Assembly: GCA_932521035.1 (NCBI GenBank)
Contig: OW051497.1
Coordinates: forward strand, 11,098,001 to 11,162,000
Direction: 5' to 3'
DNA from: Oscheius dolichura
Lineage: Eukaryota > Nematoda > Chromadorea > Rhabditida > Rhabditidae
DNA length: 64,000 bases
The notes under the pieces were generated by a model. That model made no database searches. It was not told where the DNA came from and was given only the letters and a program-made list of their open reading frames with translations. Positions 48,701 through 60,979 of this stretch are shown here, one piece after another; the first letter of the stretch is position 1; every line of letters begins with the position of its first letter. The translations under genes and the position numbers were made by a program.

Positions 48701-49983
48701 TTAAACCTGGGCGTGGTGGGCCTTAGCGAAGCCGATTCTCTTGCCTCCGATGTCGTAGATGTTGCAGTAGGTTCTGATCCAGGTGTCTCCGAGGATCCAG
48801 GAAGGTCCGAATCCACCACCTCCCATGGAGAAGAAGGTAAGGGCACACTGAAAAAGTGATGATTATTGAAATATTTGGAGACAGTTATACCTGCTTGACT
48901 CCGTTCTTGTCGGCAAGTCCGAGGTCGAGGATGTACTCAACGGCGGGGACGTTGTAGGTCTGTCCTCCGATGGTCCAGATAAGATCGGGAGCGGTCTGCT
49001 GGGCAGTGCAGGGAACCTCGTAGAGTTGATCCTGACGGTCGAATGTAGCTCCGGTCTGCTTGATAACGGCCTGGTAGACGGCGGTGGGGGCTCCGATCCA
49101 GGAAGTACCGGTGTCGGAGATGACCTGGTCCTTCTGCTTCTCAGAGTAGGATCCAACGGCGAATCCGTCGATGGGGAACTGCCAGTAGGTCTCAGCGGAC
49201 AGGGGAACGTAGTTAACGCTGGCGTCGCAGTTGACGTTGTCGAGAGCTCCGTAGGTGATTTGTCCGAAGATTCCGGCCTGAGCGGGCTGGAGGTCACGGT
49301 CGAGCCAGACGGTGAAGAGAGGGGCATCCAGTTGAGGGAGGACGTTCTGCATGGGGGGAATGACCTTGTCGACGGCAAGAGCGGGCCATCCGAGACCGAA
49401 GATTCCGTCCATGGGCTGCTCTCCGAAGACGGCGGCCAAGTGGGTGGCGACTCCGAATTCTTGGGCGGTGACGGTCAGTCCTCCGAATCCAACGGTATCC
49501 TTAGCCAAGTGACCGTTGCAGGATCCAGATCCGTATTGGATGGAGAAGGTACGGGTCTCAGCTTGGTAGGTGGTGGAAGCGGTGGTGTCGAACTTGTTCT
49601 TGGTGTATCCAGAGTTGGGGGCTCCGTTGCAGGCGACGGTCTTGCAAGCGGCATCGATGACCCACAAGTTGGAGGATCCAGTATCCAGAACAAGGGTGAC
49701 AGTCTGGGGAGGAGTTCCGACGGTGACGTTTCCGAGGTAGAAGTCATCGAAGTAGTCGATGAAGGGCTGGGATCCGGTGGCGAGGACCTCAGTGCGGGCC
49801 TTGAAGAGAGTCTCCAAGTACTCGGCATAGGTTCCCTGGCTGAATCAGAAACTTTCAAAGGTCTTGTGAAATTACTTACCGGATATGCTTAGCAATCAGG
49901 GACTCGGTCTTGACGGCCTTCATCTTGAAAACCTCGGCGGTCATGACCGCCACAAGGGCGGCGAGAATCAGAGCGGTCCTCAT
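48701..49983 (-). CDS. asp-like: secreted pepsin-type aspartic protease
   Basis: A1-family aspartic endopeptidase, probably a secreted or lysosomal digestive enzyme of the gut. Exons (minus): 49880-49983, 48891-49839, 48701-48847, giving 399 aa. A signal peptide (MRTALILAALVAVMTAEVFK) is followed by a short propeptide. The N-lobe active site is VLDTGSSNLWV (Asp87) and the flap is FSIQYGSGSCNG. The C-lobe active site is VISDTGTSWIG (Asp277). The last exon has WILGDTWIRTYCNIYDIGG, the conserved end of pepsins. Cysteines near the N-lobe site (CKTVAC) may form a disulphide. Codon choice is strongly biased to C-ending codons, which suggests high expression; this bias also opens a 288-codon frame on the opposite strand. 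A GATA/TATA arrangement lies about 125-150 bp upstream. It resembles nematode ASP proteins, but the exact paralogue is not assigned. Confidence 0.96.
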
Positions 49984-50719
49984 TACCTGAAACCATATTC
50001 ATCTTGAAAGATTGTGGAAGGAAAAGGGAAAAGGAGACTGTTCAAACAGTCCGCACTTTGCAGTTGTCGCAAAAATACGAGATAGGGAGTGAGTCCACGG
50101 CGGGTTCTTAAATACTGACCGATAAAAATTATCAGGGATCACGGGAATCGTGGCAACGCTATCTTTTTCGTCCATGAAAGTTTGCGTCGAAGGCCTACGG
50201 GTGATAGGACGTACGAATGTTCTGGAGACATTTCCAATGGTGCGGCATTTAGGTAAAAGTATGGCACTACCAGTATTTGTTTCAAAAATGGAAGAGTTCT
50301 GTTCGACTGAACATTTGATTCTTTACGAGATCTTTCAGCTCCGGGTGCCTATATAACCTATACAACCTTCGCTTTGATCTCTTTGTTAAAACCTAAGGCT
50401 CACACAACTTTAAAGAAGTGGTTGCGATCATTGTACCCCTTATCTGTATCTTCTGACATAATCCTCTTTCCTTACATGATCCAATACGGTGATGACGCTT
50501 GTGTGTGCGCTTTCACCTCTGGCCTGTTATCTGGTAAAAACTTCTAGTTCATTTCCCTGCGGCTTGTGACTTCTCAGCCATCATAACGACTTTTACAACT
50601 GTTAATTGAGCTGTTTATCAACGTGAAATACGTCAAAGGGGTTGTCCAGCCCAACCCATTTCGGCACATCCTGGCGTTGAAACCTTATCCACAAAAGGCA
50701 TTCTTATCAGCACATCAAA
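49984..50719. other. upstream region of the aspartic protease gene
   Basis: Contains the GATA/TATA promoter elements at 50107-50135. Otherwise AT-rich with no recognised feature. It may also serve the candidate plus-strand gene at 50720. Confidence 0.55.
50107..50135 (-). promoter_or_regulatory. TATA-like box and inverted GATA sites of the protease gene
   Basis: Read on the minus strand, CTGATAA (50129-50135) and an inverted TTATC (50121-50125) sit just upstream of TATTTAAG (50107-50114), about 125 bp before the protease ATG. In nematodes, intestinal genes are typically driven by TGATAA sites bound by ELT-2-type GATA factors. The sites are seen in the sequence; gut expression is inferred. 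Confidence 0.55.
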
Positions 50720-51203
50720 ATGAATCAAGCACTTTATTCGTTTCCAGTATACTGCTAGTGACAATGCTTATCAGAGACGGGAACTCTTTTTGTGGACCAG
50801 GAGAGGTAACATTTGTAGATTGTTGCGATCAACCTACCCCAGATAAAACAAAGTTTTCTGCATATCCTCTTCATGAAAATCCTTCCCCAGGATCTACTTA
50901 TTTCTGGACTTTAATTCTGCATCTTCTGCTGGTTAGAAAAATGTGTAGTCCATGTCAAAAAATAAGATCCGCACCAATATCAATCATAAGGATCTGCCAG
51001 CTGCTCCAAGATGCATATCCGGTAACGAGATTGTAGAGGGTTCTTCAATAAGGTCTCTACAAGAAACTCAATCAACCCTTCAACAAGGAGAGTGTACTAA
51101 ACAGGAGTTGTTCGAATACCAGTTTACTGTGTTTCGACTACGTTCTGTAACGAAATCCCCAAAGGATATCGTCTATCTTCATTTAGGATTTCCGACGACG
51201 TGA
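50720..51203 (+). CDS. candidate uncharacterised 127-aa protein
   Basis: I do not recognise this protein. Four exons (50720-50746, 50775-50805, 50843-50931, 50967-51203) join in phase with 28, 37 and 35-nt introns, close to the size of introns in confirmed neighbours. The product starts MNQALYSFPRRELFLWTRRD, has a hydrophobic patch YFWTLILHLLLIR (about residues 39-51), and ends in a polar domain containing LPAAPRCISGNEIVEG, STLQQGECTKQELFEYQFTV and SPKDIVYLHLGFPTT. Base composition is more AT-rich than the adjacent protease gene. The last exon is the most protein-like part; the first two exons are short and less certain. It might be a recent or fast-evolving gene, or a decayed copy. Confidence 0.35.
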
Positions 51204-52867
51204 GAAAGACTAAGACGGGATAAACTTGTGGAGTGAACACATCATTGAGTTCCGTTTACGTTGTGTAACATCGTGATAGAGAGTGCCTCTTGTCCAACAT
51301 TCCAAGTCAACTTCTTCCTGCATCTGGAACAACGCGTTTATCTGAACTTTTTTTCTATTTCCTATTCCGAGGTAGAAAGGGTAAGGTTTTTAAGACAGAT
51401 CTTCAAAGGTTATCACAATGTTATGTATTTAAAATGCCTAGCCAAACAGTTCTTCCTCGGGTATATTTCTAATAATCAATGTGTTGATGTAAATAGATTA
51501 GCCGGAGTGAGCTGTTCCTGACCACACCCCTGTTCTTTTTTTGTGAGTGACAAATGCGGCTTGTTTTCGGAGTGTAATGAAGAGACGAACCTCAATCCCG
51601 GATCACAGCCGCCTCCGCCAATATGCTAATTACTAATCCATCAAAATTTCGAGAGAAAACTGCTCCAGATGTCCGGAAGAGAGTGAGAGAGCTTCTTTTA
51701 TCCTCGCGGGCCAATTCGCCTACTAACACGATCTGACCTTCATCCACTGGTTTTTTGTGCAGTTCTGCGTGTAACTGGGTCGCTTTTCACTAGTCCATTG
51801 GGACTTAGTGGGGATAACTAAACTTTTTCATCCGGATGGTCAACGTCAGCCCGGCATAAGACGCTTTTCACCTTGTTGTTTGTCGAATGTCGACCGTTTT
51901 CAGTATTCCGCTACCGGGCGTTAGTATAATCCGTTGAATACCAGTTCCGTCAATGTCTCTACTTTTTGAAAAACAAGCCCATCTTTCCCCCGCTTATTTT
52001 TGTAAGAATGGAATTCGGCGGGCCCGACAGCTTTATCTGATGACTTTGTACGGGGCGGAGGAAGAGCGCTATTTGTGGGCAGGTGGGGTTTTCGCGCCCT
52101 CTGCGCGTGTCTTTGTGTTCCGGTCCGAAACTGAACACCGGACAACCTACTACAGGTAGAGCTGTTTCCTGTTTTCCTGGACGGTGTCATCGCTTGTGAC
52201 AAGTCCTCACTCTTCCATCCCTCTCCACGCGATTGCTATCTAAAACAATTTATTACTATCCTACCCCATGCGCAGTTTCAAATCTGTCGCTGACCCCGCA
52301 TGCCTGTCCACCGTGCCGCCTTGTCTTTCCAGGGTTACTCATTTTTTGTCACTGGTTCCCCTCCCCGACATCACTTTACTTTCTCTCTGTTTCACACACA
52401 ACTCCCCTCACATGACTACTTGCCAATCATCTCTTGTAACCAGTGGCTCGGTACACAATGCTTTGGGATGTGCTGCTCTCTTGGTTGAGCCAAGGATTGG
52501 CCTCCGAGCTCTGCGTATCCTCAATCCGCGCGCTCTATACTTGTTGGTACTCCCCAGGGGATCACACCCAAGGGATTTGGAAGAGCGTCCTATTTGAGCA
52601 TTTACGCATTATCCATCTGGCCAATGACTGGCAAGGTCATATTACCATTTCCTAAATTGTACAACGGGGGATTTGGGATGTTGTTGCCAAACTAAGATGA
52701 TTCAATCATTTAATCTATGTTTATCCTGCACCCCCTCAGTCGCCTGATCGTCATTTTACAAGCTATGTGTTATATCGAGAGCCACTTCTCTTCCTGCCGC
52801 CGACTGGAACGGTCCTCTCTATTGACCAGTCTATCTCTTTCGTTAATTTCTAGCGAAAAGTCTCATA
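51204..52867. other. intergenic upstream of alpha-actinin
   Basis: No exon chain supported. It becomes pyrimidine-rich on the plus strand towards 52.2-52.8 kb, like the long first intron of alpha-actinin that follows. It probably holds the alpha-actinin promoter. Confidence 0.5.
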
Positions 52868-55800
52868 ATGGAGAGTGATCAGTGTGAAGAGGTACCTGAA
52901 CAGGGTGAGTTCCTGTTATCGCCGACGGCGGTCTGTTTTGTCAAGCGTTCCGTTTGGGTATTTTCGTTTCGGGCTTGAGATATCTGGGCTCTGTGTCAAG
53001 GCGCGAAACAAAGCGGTCACACGAAGTGCAAACAGGCGCCGCTGCTCCCGTAGCTAGTGCCAGCTGCTCCACCTTGAATATCTGATTTGGGAGGACCGTG
53101 TCCCAAAATACACTCAATACTGTAAGGCATTTATTTGTTTTGATCCTCAAGATGTTATGAAAGTGAGGACGAATTCCTTGAATTCAGTCTGAGTTTCGCC
53201 AAATCAAATATAAGCCTGAGTCATTGAAAAAACCCACAACTGAAGGAAATAGACCATAGCCTGTACAAACCGTCTTCTCCCCCTTCGTAACCCTCGCTTT
53301 CTTCTTTTTGACCCTTTTGAGCTGTTTTCGGAGGGAGAACAAATCCGTCGTAATCTCTCTCGTTCAAGTTTTTTCCCTCTGTTGATCTATTGGATTTACA
53401 CAACTTTGAGCCTAAAAGCTTTTGTGTAACACGCGAATGGAACATCAATTGAATGAACCATTTATAGAGTATTTGAGAAATCACATCAATTTTGAATCAA
53501 GCGATGAGTGGCGAATGCACCTGTTGCTCGTTGGACTGACATGTGCTAGTAGTAGTTCTGTCGGCAAAGTAACATATGCTCAGGCTATTAGTACTTTCGC
53601 TTTTCTCCCATTGGAACGAATGGCTTTCGCTTTATTGATTGTTATGGCTTTTTCTATTCCAGTCAGTTCTTTTTCTTGCCTATAGAATGACACATCAGCT
53701 CTCCCTCTACATCCACTGGTCGATGGTTAATCTCCCCAAATCGTTTGTACTCTAGTACCAGTTGAACAACATGAATCATACCCAAACTTACTTTTTCTTT
53801 GTTTCACCAGTGCCCATCGCACAGGCAGCAGTTTTTTAATGTCTTCTTATCTTGTTATCAACACACTTTTACCGGAAAACCCGGAGTCCCCCAGTCTTGA
53901 GCAGTTACTCCGTTCTACTGTCTCTCCGTTTTTCTCGGGATGATCATATTACTGGATAAAAATCAGCTCAGAAATACACAAGCGTCAACCGACACTTGCC
54001 ACTCTGTTTTCCGCCATTACAGCAGTGGCATGCCTTCGCCAAGAGTTTCTGCCTCCCCTCCTACGCCTGCCTTATCCAACTTCCTCTGGGGTCAAGTTAC
54101 TTTCAAGCTCTTGGGAATGCTCCTCCAGACATCTTCCCAGTTATTAATATGTGCAGCTCCCGGAAATTCCAAGCGTTCTTCGCGCGTTTAGTATCATGTC
54201 TTTGGAGGGTCGCGGGGCTTTTATTGCCTTGGGCTTTAAATACCACGCCGAGGTGAGATTATCATAATTTCTACGGCTATCACAGGTTTGTGTCAACGTT
54301 CTCAAAATGTTCACGTTGTATTTTTCCACTTTTTTAAAATTAATGTCTGAGCAGTAGGACAGTCAGAGTAAGTCGATAATAAAAGTTCTCTATCGCGTTT
54401 TCCCTTGCAGATAACTTTTCCTGTCTCTGTTCGGGTGCTCATTCTGCGCTTATCATAATTCCAGTTGTGGCAGTTGGCACTATCAACTTCTTCCGCTTTT
54501 TCCCCCATTTGCTTACTAAGCGTTCTGCAAATCGGAATTTTTTGATTATCAAGAAGGGCAAATAGATGACTGTGTTCTCTATTCCGAGCCTAACCTTGTC
54601 GCCTCCACCTCATCCGGACGTGTCCTTGCTGCCTTTTGCCTCCCAGGTGCGAGGAGAGACTCTTTCTATTGTTTGGTTATGTTGTAGTGCGAGAGTGCTC
54701 GACCGTCCGCTGCCTCGAACCAGCCGCTCGTCCATATCCTCTTTCTCTCCTCTTTTCGGTAACTTCTTGACAGATTGTTCCTGTCCACTTCACTTTTGTG
54801 AAAGTCGTCTCTGATCCACTTAATGGCCCACAAGGGCTCACCTTTTGAACCTGCACGGAACAGGAGCGTTCTCAATGTTTGTAATTCGTCAACCTTATCT
54901 GTTCTGTGAACCGTGTCTTGGAGAAATCCAGCCGGAGAAATTCGGAGAGATAGCCAGCTCCTATTCGGCGCAGATCAGTGAGCAAACACTTCCCTCGAGC
55001 ACTAAACACCAACAAAACACAAAAAATCTGGGTCATTCACGTGGTTCAACAGTCACTTTTGCCCCTTGTTCATATATGGAGTCACTGCTGTATTTCCCCT
55101 GTCTTTGCCCGCTCTTTCGCCTCGTTGAAATGCCTGTCTAATATGTTTATATTCTGTCATTCTTCTCGTTTTCTCTCCCCTTTTGTGCAACACTGCTTCT
55201 CCTTCCTCCCCTCCTTGATTGCATTTTGCGTCAATTCTCTGCCTTTTCTTGGCCTGTTTTGACTTCCATTACGATTTTCCTCAAAAGTCTCCATCCCGAA
55301 AGCCACGCGCACTCTCGACCAGTTTTTATTTTCCTCTCTCAATGCAATTATTGCAGGTGTCCCAATGGTGGACTATTATGCTCAGGGGCCAGTCTACCAT
55401 CCTCCCGGTTACGACTACACCCAGCAGGAAGAGGAATGGGACCGTGAGGGGCTCCTAGACCCCGCCTGGGAAAAACAACAGAAAAAGGTATGTGTCAACT
55501 TTGAGCAAAGGAGAGCAAAGCCCATTTCAGACCTTCACTGCTTGGTGCAATTCTCACCTGAGAAAGGCTGGTACTTCCATCGAAGTCATCGAAGAAGACT
55601 TCCGCAATGGGCTCAAGCTCATGCTCCTGTTGGAAGTCATCTCCGGAGAGGCTCTCCCTCGCCCCGACAGAGGAAAGATGCGTTTCCACAAGATTGCCAA
55701 CGTGAATAAGGCCCTGGAATACATTGAGAGCAAGGGAGTCAAGCTTGTTTCCATCGGTGCTGAGGAAATCGTTGATGGAAATGTAAAAATGACCCTTGGT

Positions 55801-58800
55801 CTTATCTGGACTATCATTCTCCGTTTCGCTATCCAGGACATCAACGTTGAAGGTTTATTTACAGTTTTTCATAACAGACTTGGATTTTCTAGAGCTTTCT
55901 GCTCGCGATGGTCTCCTTCTATGGTGCCAGCGTAAGACCGCTCCTTACAACAACGTCAACGTTCAAAACTTCCACAACTCGTGGAAAGATGGTCTAGCAT
56001 TCTGTGCTCTTATCCACAGACATCGGTAATCCATTGGTCCTTCTTTATTAAACACATTCCTTTAGTCCCGACCTTTTGGACTACAGCCAACTTCACAAAG
56101 GAGACCCTCTCCACAATCTCAACTTGGCCTTCGACATTGCCGAGAAGCATTTGGACATTCCCAGAATGCTTGACGCCGAAGGTATGGGTCTCTTCTCGAT
56201 TTCTTTCACCTCTCAACAGATATGGTAGTAAATCCTGACGAAAAGTCGACAATGACTTACGTCTCTTGCTTCTACCACGCTTTCCGTAATATGAAAGAAG
56301 CACCTCTACCGCAGAAAGCGCGGCCGGTCATCATTCCTCCTCCGGAGAGAGATTGGCGTAAAGACGTAGGACTCAATGTACTTAAACTGTCCCTCGTCAC
56401 AGTTGAAGTGACCTAAATCGCATAGTTTTCGCGTTTTCGGATGGCTTTGCGTGATACATGTGTAACAGTGTTATCCTAACTCTCAATAGTATTTAAATAA
56501 TAAATAACAAGTGTGCTGTGGTTTCAGACATGGTGAACTCACACCCCGACGAGAAGGCTGTCATGACCTACGTTTCGTGTTACTACCATTACTTCAGCGG
56601 AATGCGCAAGGTTTGCTGACAGTTTATTTTGTTCTGTTCTGTCCTTGTCTTTCCTTCTCCCTTTTTCTAAATTAAAATATTCTTTTAGGCTGAAACCGCT
56701 GCCAACAGAATCTGCCGTGTGTTGAAAGTCAACCAGGAGAACGAGAAAATGATGCAAGAATACGAACACCTGGCTAGTGATGTATGTCAAGTTGCTTTAC
56801 TTTTTCATAGATTTATTTTAGCTTCTTGCTTGGATCAATCGTTGGATGCCCTGGTTGGCCAACCGCTCCACAAATGATACCCTTCCTGCTGCTCAGCAGA
56901 AGCTCGAAGACTACCGCAACTACAGAAGACACGAGAAGCCACCTAGGATTGAAGACAAGGGACGCCTGGAGACCCTGTTCAACACTCTCCAAACAAGACT
57001 TCGTCTGTCTAACAGACCTGCTTTCCTTCCCAGAGATGGCCACCTCGTCAAGGATATCAACGCTGCCTGGAGCAGACTGGAGGACTCAGAGAAAGGTTTC
57101 GAAGAATGGCTTCTAAGTGAAATCATGAGGTAGTCAACTATTTGAACTATCTTTTAATCTTCCTCTCAGATTGGAACGCCTCGAGCACCTGGCCGAAAAG
57201 TTCCGCAGAAAGTGCGCCCTCCACGAAGAATGGGCCACTGGAAAAGAAGACGCCCTTCGCAGTAACGACTGGCGCTCATGCGGTCTGTACAAGATCAAGG
57301 TTCGTTATGCCAAACATATTTTGACTGTTTATTGATTCAGGCTCTACGAAAGCGTCATGAAGCTTTTGAAAGTGATCTTGGAGCTCACCAGGACCGTGTT
57401 GAACAAATTGCTGCTATTGCTCGGGAACTGAACAATCTTCGTTACCCTGATATCGGACCCATCAATGCCCGCACACAAAATATCTGCGCCCAGTGGGACC
57501 GCCTCGGACAGCTCTCTACTCAACGCAGAACTACCCTTGAAGATGCTGAACGTGCTGCTGAGCGTCTTGACACATTGTACTTGGACTTCGCCAAGCGAGC
57601 TGCTCCCTTCAACAACTGGCTTGATGGTGCTCGCGAAGATCTGGCCGATCTTGTCATTGTTCACGAGATGAGAGAAATCCAGGAACTTTGCTCAGCCCAC
57701 GACCAGTTCAAGGCTACCCTTGGAGATGCTGATCGCGAATTCGTCAGCATTAGCAACATCGAACAGGTAAAACTATTTTTGAAATTAGTTCATTCTCTTT
57801 AGGAAATTATCAAATTGGTTGAAGCCCATGGATTCGACAGAGAGCTCCTTCGCAACCCGTACACTGACCTTGCTGCTGTGGACATCCGCCGTAAATGGGG
57901 AGAGGTCCAATCCGCTGTTCCTCGTCGTGATGGACAACTTCAGACGGAGCTCAGACGCCAGCAGAGTAAGCTTTACATCCTATTCTTTTAAATCAGCTCT
58001 TTAGACAACGAGCGTCTGCGTACCATCTTTGCTGAGAAAGCTAACCAAGTCGGACCCTGGTTGGAACGCGAGCTTGAGCAGGTTCTGGCCATCGGTCTCG
58101 GAGGACGTGGACGTCTGGAAGACGCTATCAACCAGCTTCGCGCTATCCAGAATAACGCCTTCGGCTACAAACCCAACCTCGATGAATTGGAAAGAATCCA
58201 CCAGGAAATGCAAGAGAACTTTGTCTTTGAAAACCGTCAATCCAGGTTAATACTTTCCTTTCTCCTTCCCATACGAGCCTCAGATACTCTATGGAATCCC
58301 TCCGTGTCGGATGGGAAAGCCTCCTTACCAGCATCAACAGGACAATTAACGAACTTGAAAACCAGATCCTTCTCCGTGACAGCAAAGGAATTACCGAGGA
58401 ACAGATTAACGAGTACAGGTCCTCCTTCAACCACTTCGACAAGGATAGGCAAGGACTTGACCCTGAGCAGATCCGAGCCTGTCTCATCTCAGTTGGATAC
58501 AATATCCGACCTGGCCGTGAGGTTTGCAACCTTCTCTACCTTATTTAAATTCAACCTTTTAGGGTGATCAAGACCTTCACCGTATTTTGGCCCACGTGGA
58601 TCCCAACAGAATGGGGCGTGTGCCTTTTGATGCTTTCCTCGACTTCATGACTGCCGAGAATGCCGATTCGGACACAGTCGAACAGATGATTGACAGCTTT
58701 AGAATTCTCGCAAGTGGAAAGGTTAGTGCATCGGATAAACAGGAGCAAAACACACACTTCAGCCATTCATCACAGCTGACGAATTGAGAAGGGAACTTCC

Positions 58801-58912
58801 CGGCGACCAGGCACAGTACTGTATGGCCAGGATGGCACCCTCGCAAGACCCACAGGCTCCCCCCGGCGCTTTCGACTACGTCACTTTCAGCCGAAGTCTA
58901 TACAGCCAATAG
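52868..58912 (+). CDS. atn-1: alpha-actinin, full-length isoform
   Basis: Actin cross-linking protein of dense bodies/Z-discs and focal contacts, working as an antiparallel dimer. Exons: 52868-52904, 55357-55487, 55531-55852, 55893-56025, 56066-56181, 56528-56610, 56689-56781, 56822-57129, 57170-57299, 57341-57766, 57803-57965, 58005-58245, 58284-58521, 58563-58721, 58763-58912, giving 909 aa. Two CH domains (about 55-275) begin [20 protein letters not shown] and include [20 protein letters not shown]. Four spectrin repeats follow from [12 protein letters not shown] to about residue 780. The EF-hand region starts [20 protein letters not shown]; loop 2 ([10 protein letters not shown]) is degenerate, so Ca2+ binding is doubtful. 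The end is SRSLYSQ, unlike the usual GESDL tail. The first intron is 2.45 kb and pyrimidine-rich; a second start in exon 2 (MVDYYAQ) could give another N-terminus. An alternative terminal exon lies at 56220. Confidence 0.96.
56220..56416 (+). CDS. atn-1: alternative terminal exon of alpha-actinin (CH-CH-only isoform)
   Basis: A paralogous copy of the exon at 56528-56610. It begins [20 protein letters not shown], against [20 protein letters not shown] in the downstream copy, and enters in the same phase after CTCAACAG. No GT follows the aligned end; the frame reads on through a novel tail ([19 protein letters not shown]) to a stop at 56414-56416. AATAAA at 56499 lies before the next acceptor. 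Splicing to this exon gives 311 aa: both CH domains plus the tail, without spectrin repeats or EF hands. Such a product would bind actin but not dimerise. A donor at GTAAAG (about 56360), phase-compatible with the next exon, is a less attractive alternative. Confidence 0.7.
56499..56504 (+). terminator. poly(A) signal after the alternative alpha-actinin exon
   Basis: AATAAA within an A/T-rich stretch, 83 nt after the alternative stop and 24 nt before the next exon. This supports use of 56220-56416 as a terminal exon. Confidence 0.65.
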
Positions 58913-60822
58913 ACGGCCTCTTTCCCATATGCTCTTTTTATTTGAACTCATTACTCCTTTCAAATTACCCTAACTTGCAAAAAAAAAACAAAGAAAACTG
59001 CCCTTCTACCGTCGTGCATGACTATATCGAAAATTTTATAGGAGTCCATCTAGTCACCCCCCGCATTCTGTTAATATAGATGATGTAATTTACCCATCTT
59101 ATAATAATTTATGATGTTTTCACAGTATTTAGTGTCGACTAGTGTCGTCCCTGATTCTTATTTTTGTGGTTAGTGCCTTTCATTATGAGTAAATAAAGAT
59201 GCTAACTTGTACTCGTATAACTCCAGGTGGCTTTATCCAAAGAAAGTTGTGGCCGGCTCTTTTAATTTTTGCGAAGAAACGAGAAACTTCGGGGAATACC
59301 ATTGATAAAGAGTGACGGCAGCAGGTTGCGTCATCAGACGAGAACAGTGGCAAAGTTCACTCAATTTGTGGCCCCCTCAAAGTTAACAGCACTTCCAGGA
59401 ACATTTCAGCATCTATTTCGACCACAAAACTGGAGAGTGATGTCATGGATTGGCCAGCTTTTCGATTCAAGATTATCTACAGTTAAGGAAGAAAATCACT
59501 GTCATAGAACATAAAATCATGACGAACTTGCCCAAACACAAAGATTACGAACAGGGATCAGACACGGTCAGTCGTCTTACACCTCGCCCCCTCCTCCTGA
59601 TCTTCGTCACTTTTTTTTCTACAAAAAGTGCACTTGAGGAGGAAGACGGGATCCATATGTAAACTAGTGTTCAAAGTGCATCGTGTAGCTAAACACATTT
59701 TGTCTGTGTTTCTCCCAAATGGCGAGATAATAGAGGCCCGGCTATTCATTAGCGGAGCTTTTTCCTCACAATTGACCTTTATGTGGAAAACAAGATGTTT
59801 GTGTTTATGAGATTAGTAAAACCATGTTTATGAAGAGCTCTTATAATCCTTTATGCTAGCTCTGAGGCTAGTTATTTTTAGAAGAGGTTCCAGGGGTAAC
59901 TAGCTTCGTCGGCCCCGAAATATTTTCGTGGAAACTCTCCGACCAGCAGTACACAAACCAAGTATCACTTCTTCCAGTCTGGAATTCCCCAAACTCAAAA
60001 ATATTTTCCGAAAGAAAAGGTGCAGTTTAAAACACACACTATTTACTCTGATGTGGGTTCAGCGAGCTCACAGAGTGACTCAGTCTTATCTCTTTTGGCA
60101 CTTCCACAGTTATCAAAGACGTCCGTTTCTGCATAAGCCGCCCATTCTCCTCTCATTCCTCCAGTTCTAAACAGGCTTTTGCCTTGACAAGTCGTGCGTG
60201 TCAAGGTTTCAACCAGTTCCAGTCCACCTTTTTCCGGCTCTTCCGCCTAAACCCCCCCCCCCGCTCTTTTAAAAGTTTTGACGTTTAGTCAAAGATCCCT
60301 GGCAAAAATCGTTTATTGTTCCTATTCAAACCTGCATAAAAAGAAGAGCTTTATGATTGTTGCTTCCCCAGTTTCCATCAATTTCCTGTTATTCATTGCC
60401 TGCGCTGACTTTTTGCACCGGAGCCCCCCGTTTATAAATCGTTCCCTTCTTTCCGGATGCATTGTGGTGGCTGGAAGACCAGAATTGGATGGTTCGTGGA
60501 TTTTGCGAGCCGCAGAGACATAGGAGAATAGACCATGCAAGGAGGAGAGGGCGCAGCCAACAGCTGACCCACCCATTCGCGGCAAGACCGCTGGGAAAGC
60601 GGGATAGACACTCCCGGCCGGACAAACTTCCCTCCCCCAAAACTCTCCATCTATGTCCATTCACAGCCGCTACCTTGCTGGCTTTCATCGGTTTTTTTTC
60701 TCCCTCTCTCTGCCACGCTGCGTATGTTATCTACCCCCTGCTGACATAGTCGCTTCTGCGTGAGAAATAAAGAGATAGAGGTGGAGCCGCAGTGAGGGGG
60801 ATGCGGGAGACACAGAGCGACC
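58913..60822. other. intergenic between alpha-actinin and eIF5
   Basis: A/T-rich 3' UTR of alpha-actinin near 58.9-59.2 kb, with AATAAA around 59190. A C10 run lies at about 60253. No further gene supported. Confidence 0.5.
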
Positions 60823-60830
60823 TATAAAAG
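60823..60830 (+). promoter_or_regulatory. TATA box candidate
   Basis: TATAAAAG inside GC-richer DNA, about 470 bp before the eIF5 ATG and 150 bp before the upstream ORF start. It is in a good position to initiate a leader-bearing eIF5 transcript. Confidence 0.45.
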
Positions 60831-60979
60831 CTATTCGGCCGACCAGTCCCCTACTCGTCGCTTTCCTTGTCTCTAATTTAACTACTTGTTCCTACTGCTT
60901 GCAAATTCCTATTGATTTTTAGGTTTACCTTGATACTTGGACAAACCCCTACAAAATAAGAGGAAGCAGAACTCTGTGC

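Noticed and set aside
49026..49892. Plus-strand ORF of 288 codons
   Set aside because: Exactly antisense to the aspartic protease. The frame stays open because of strong C-ending codon bias on the true strand, and the product is Gly/Val/Ser-rich with no domain.
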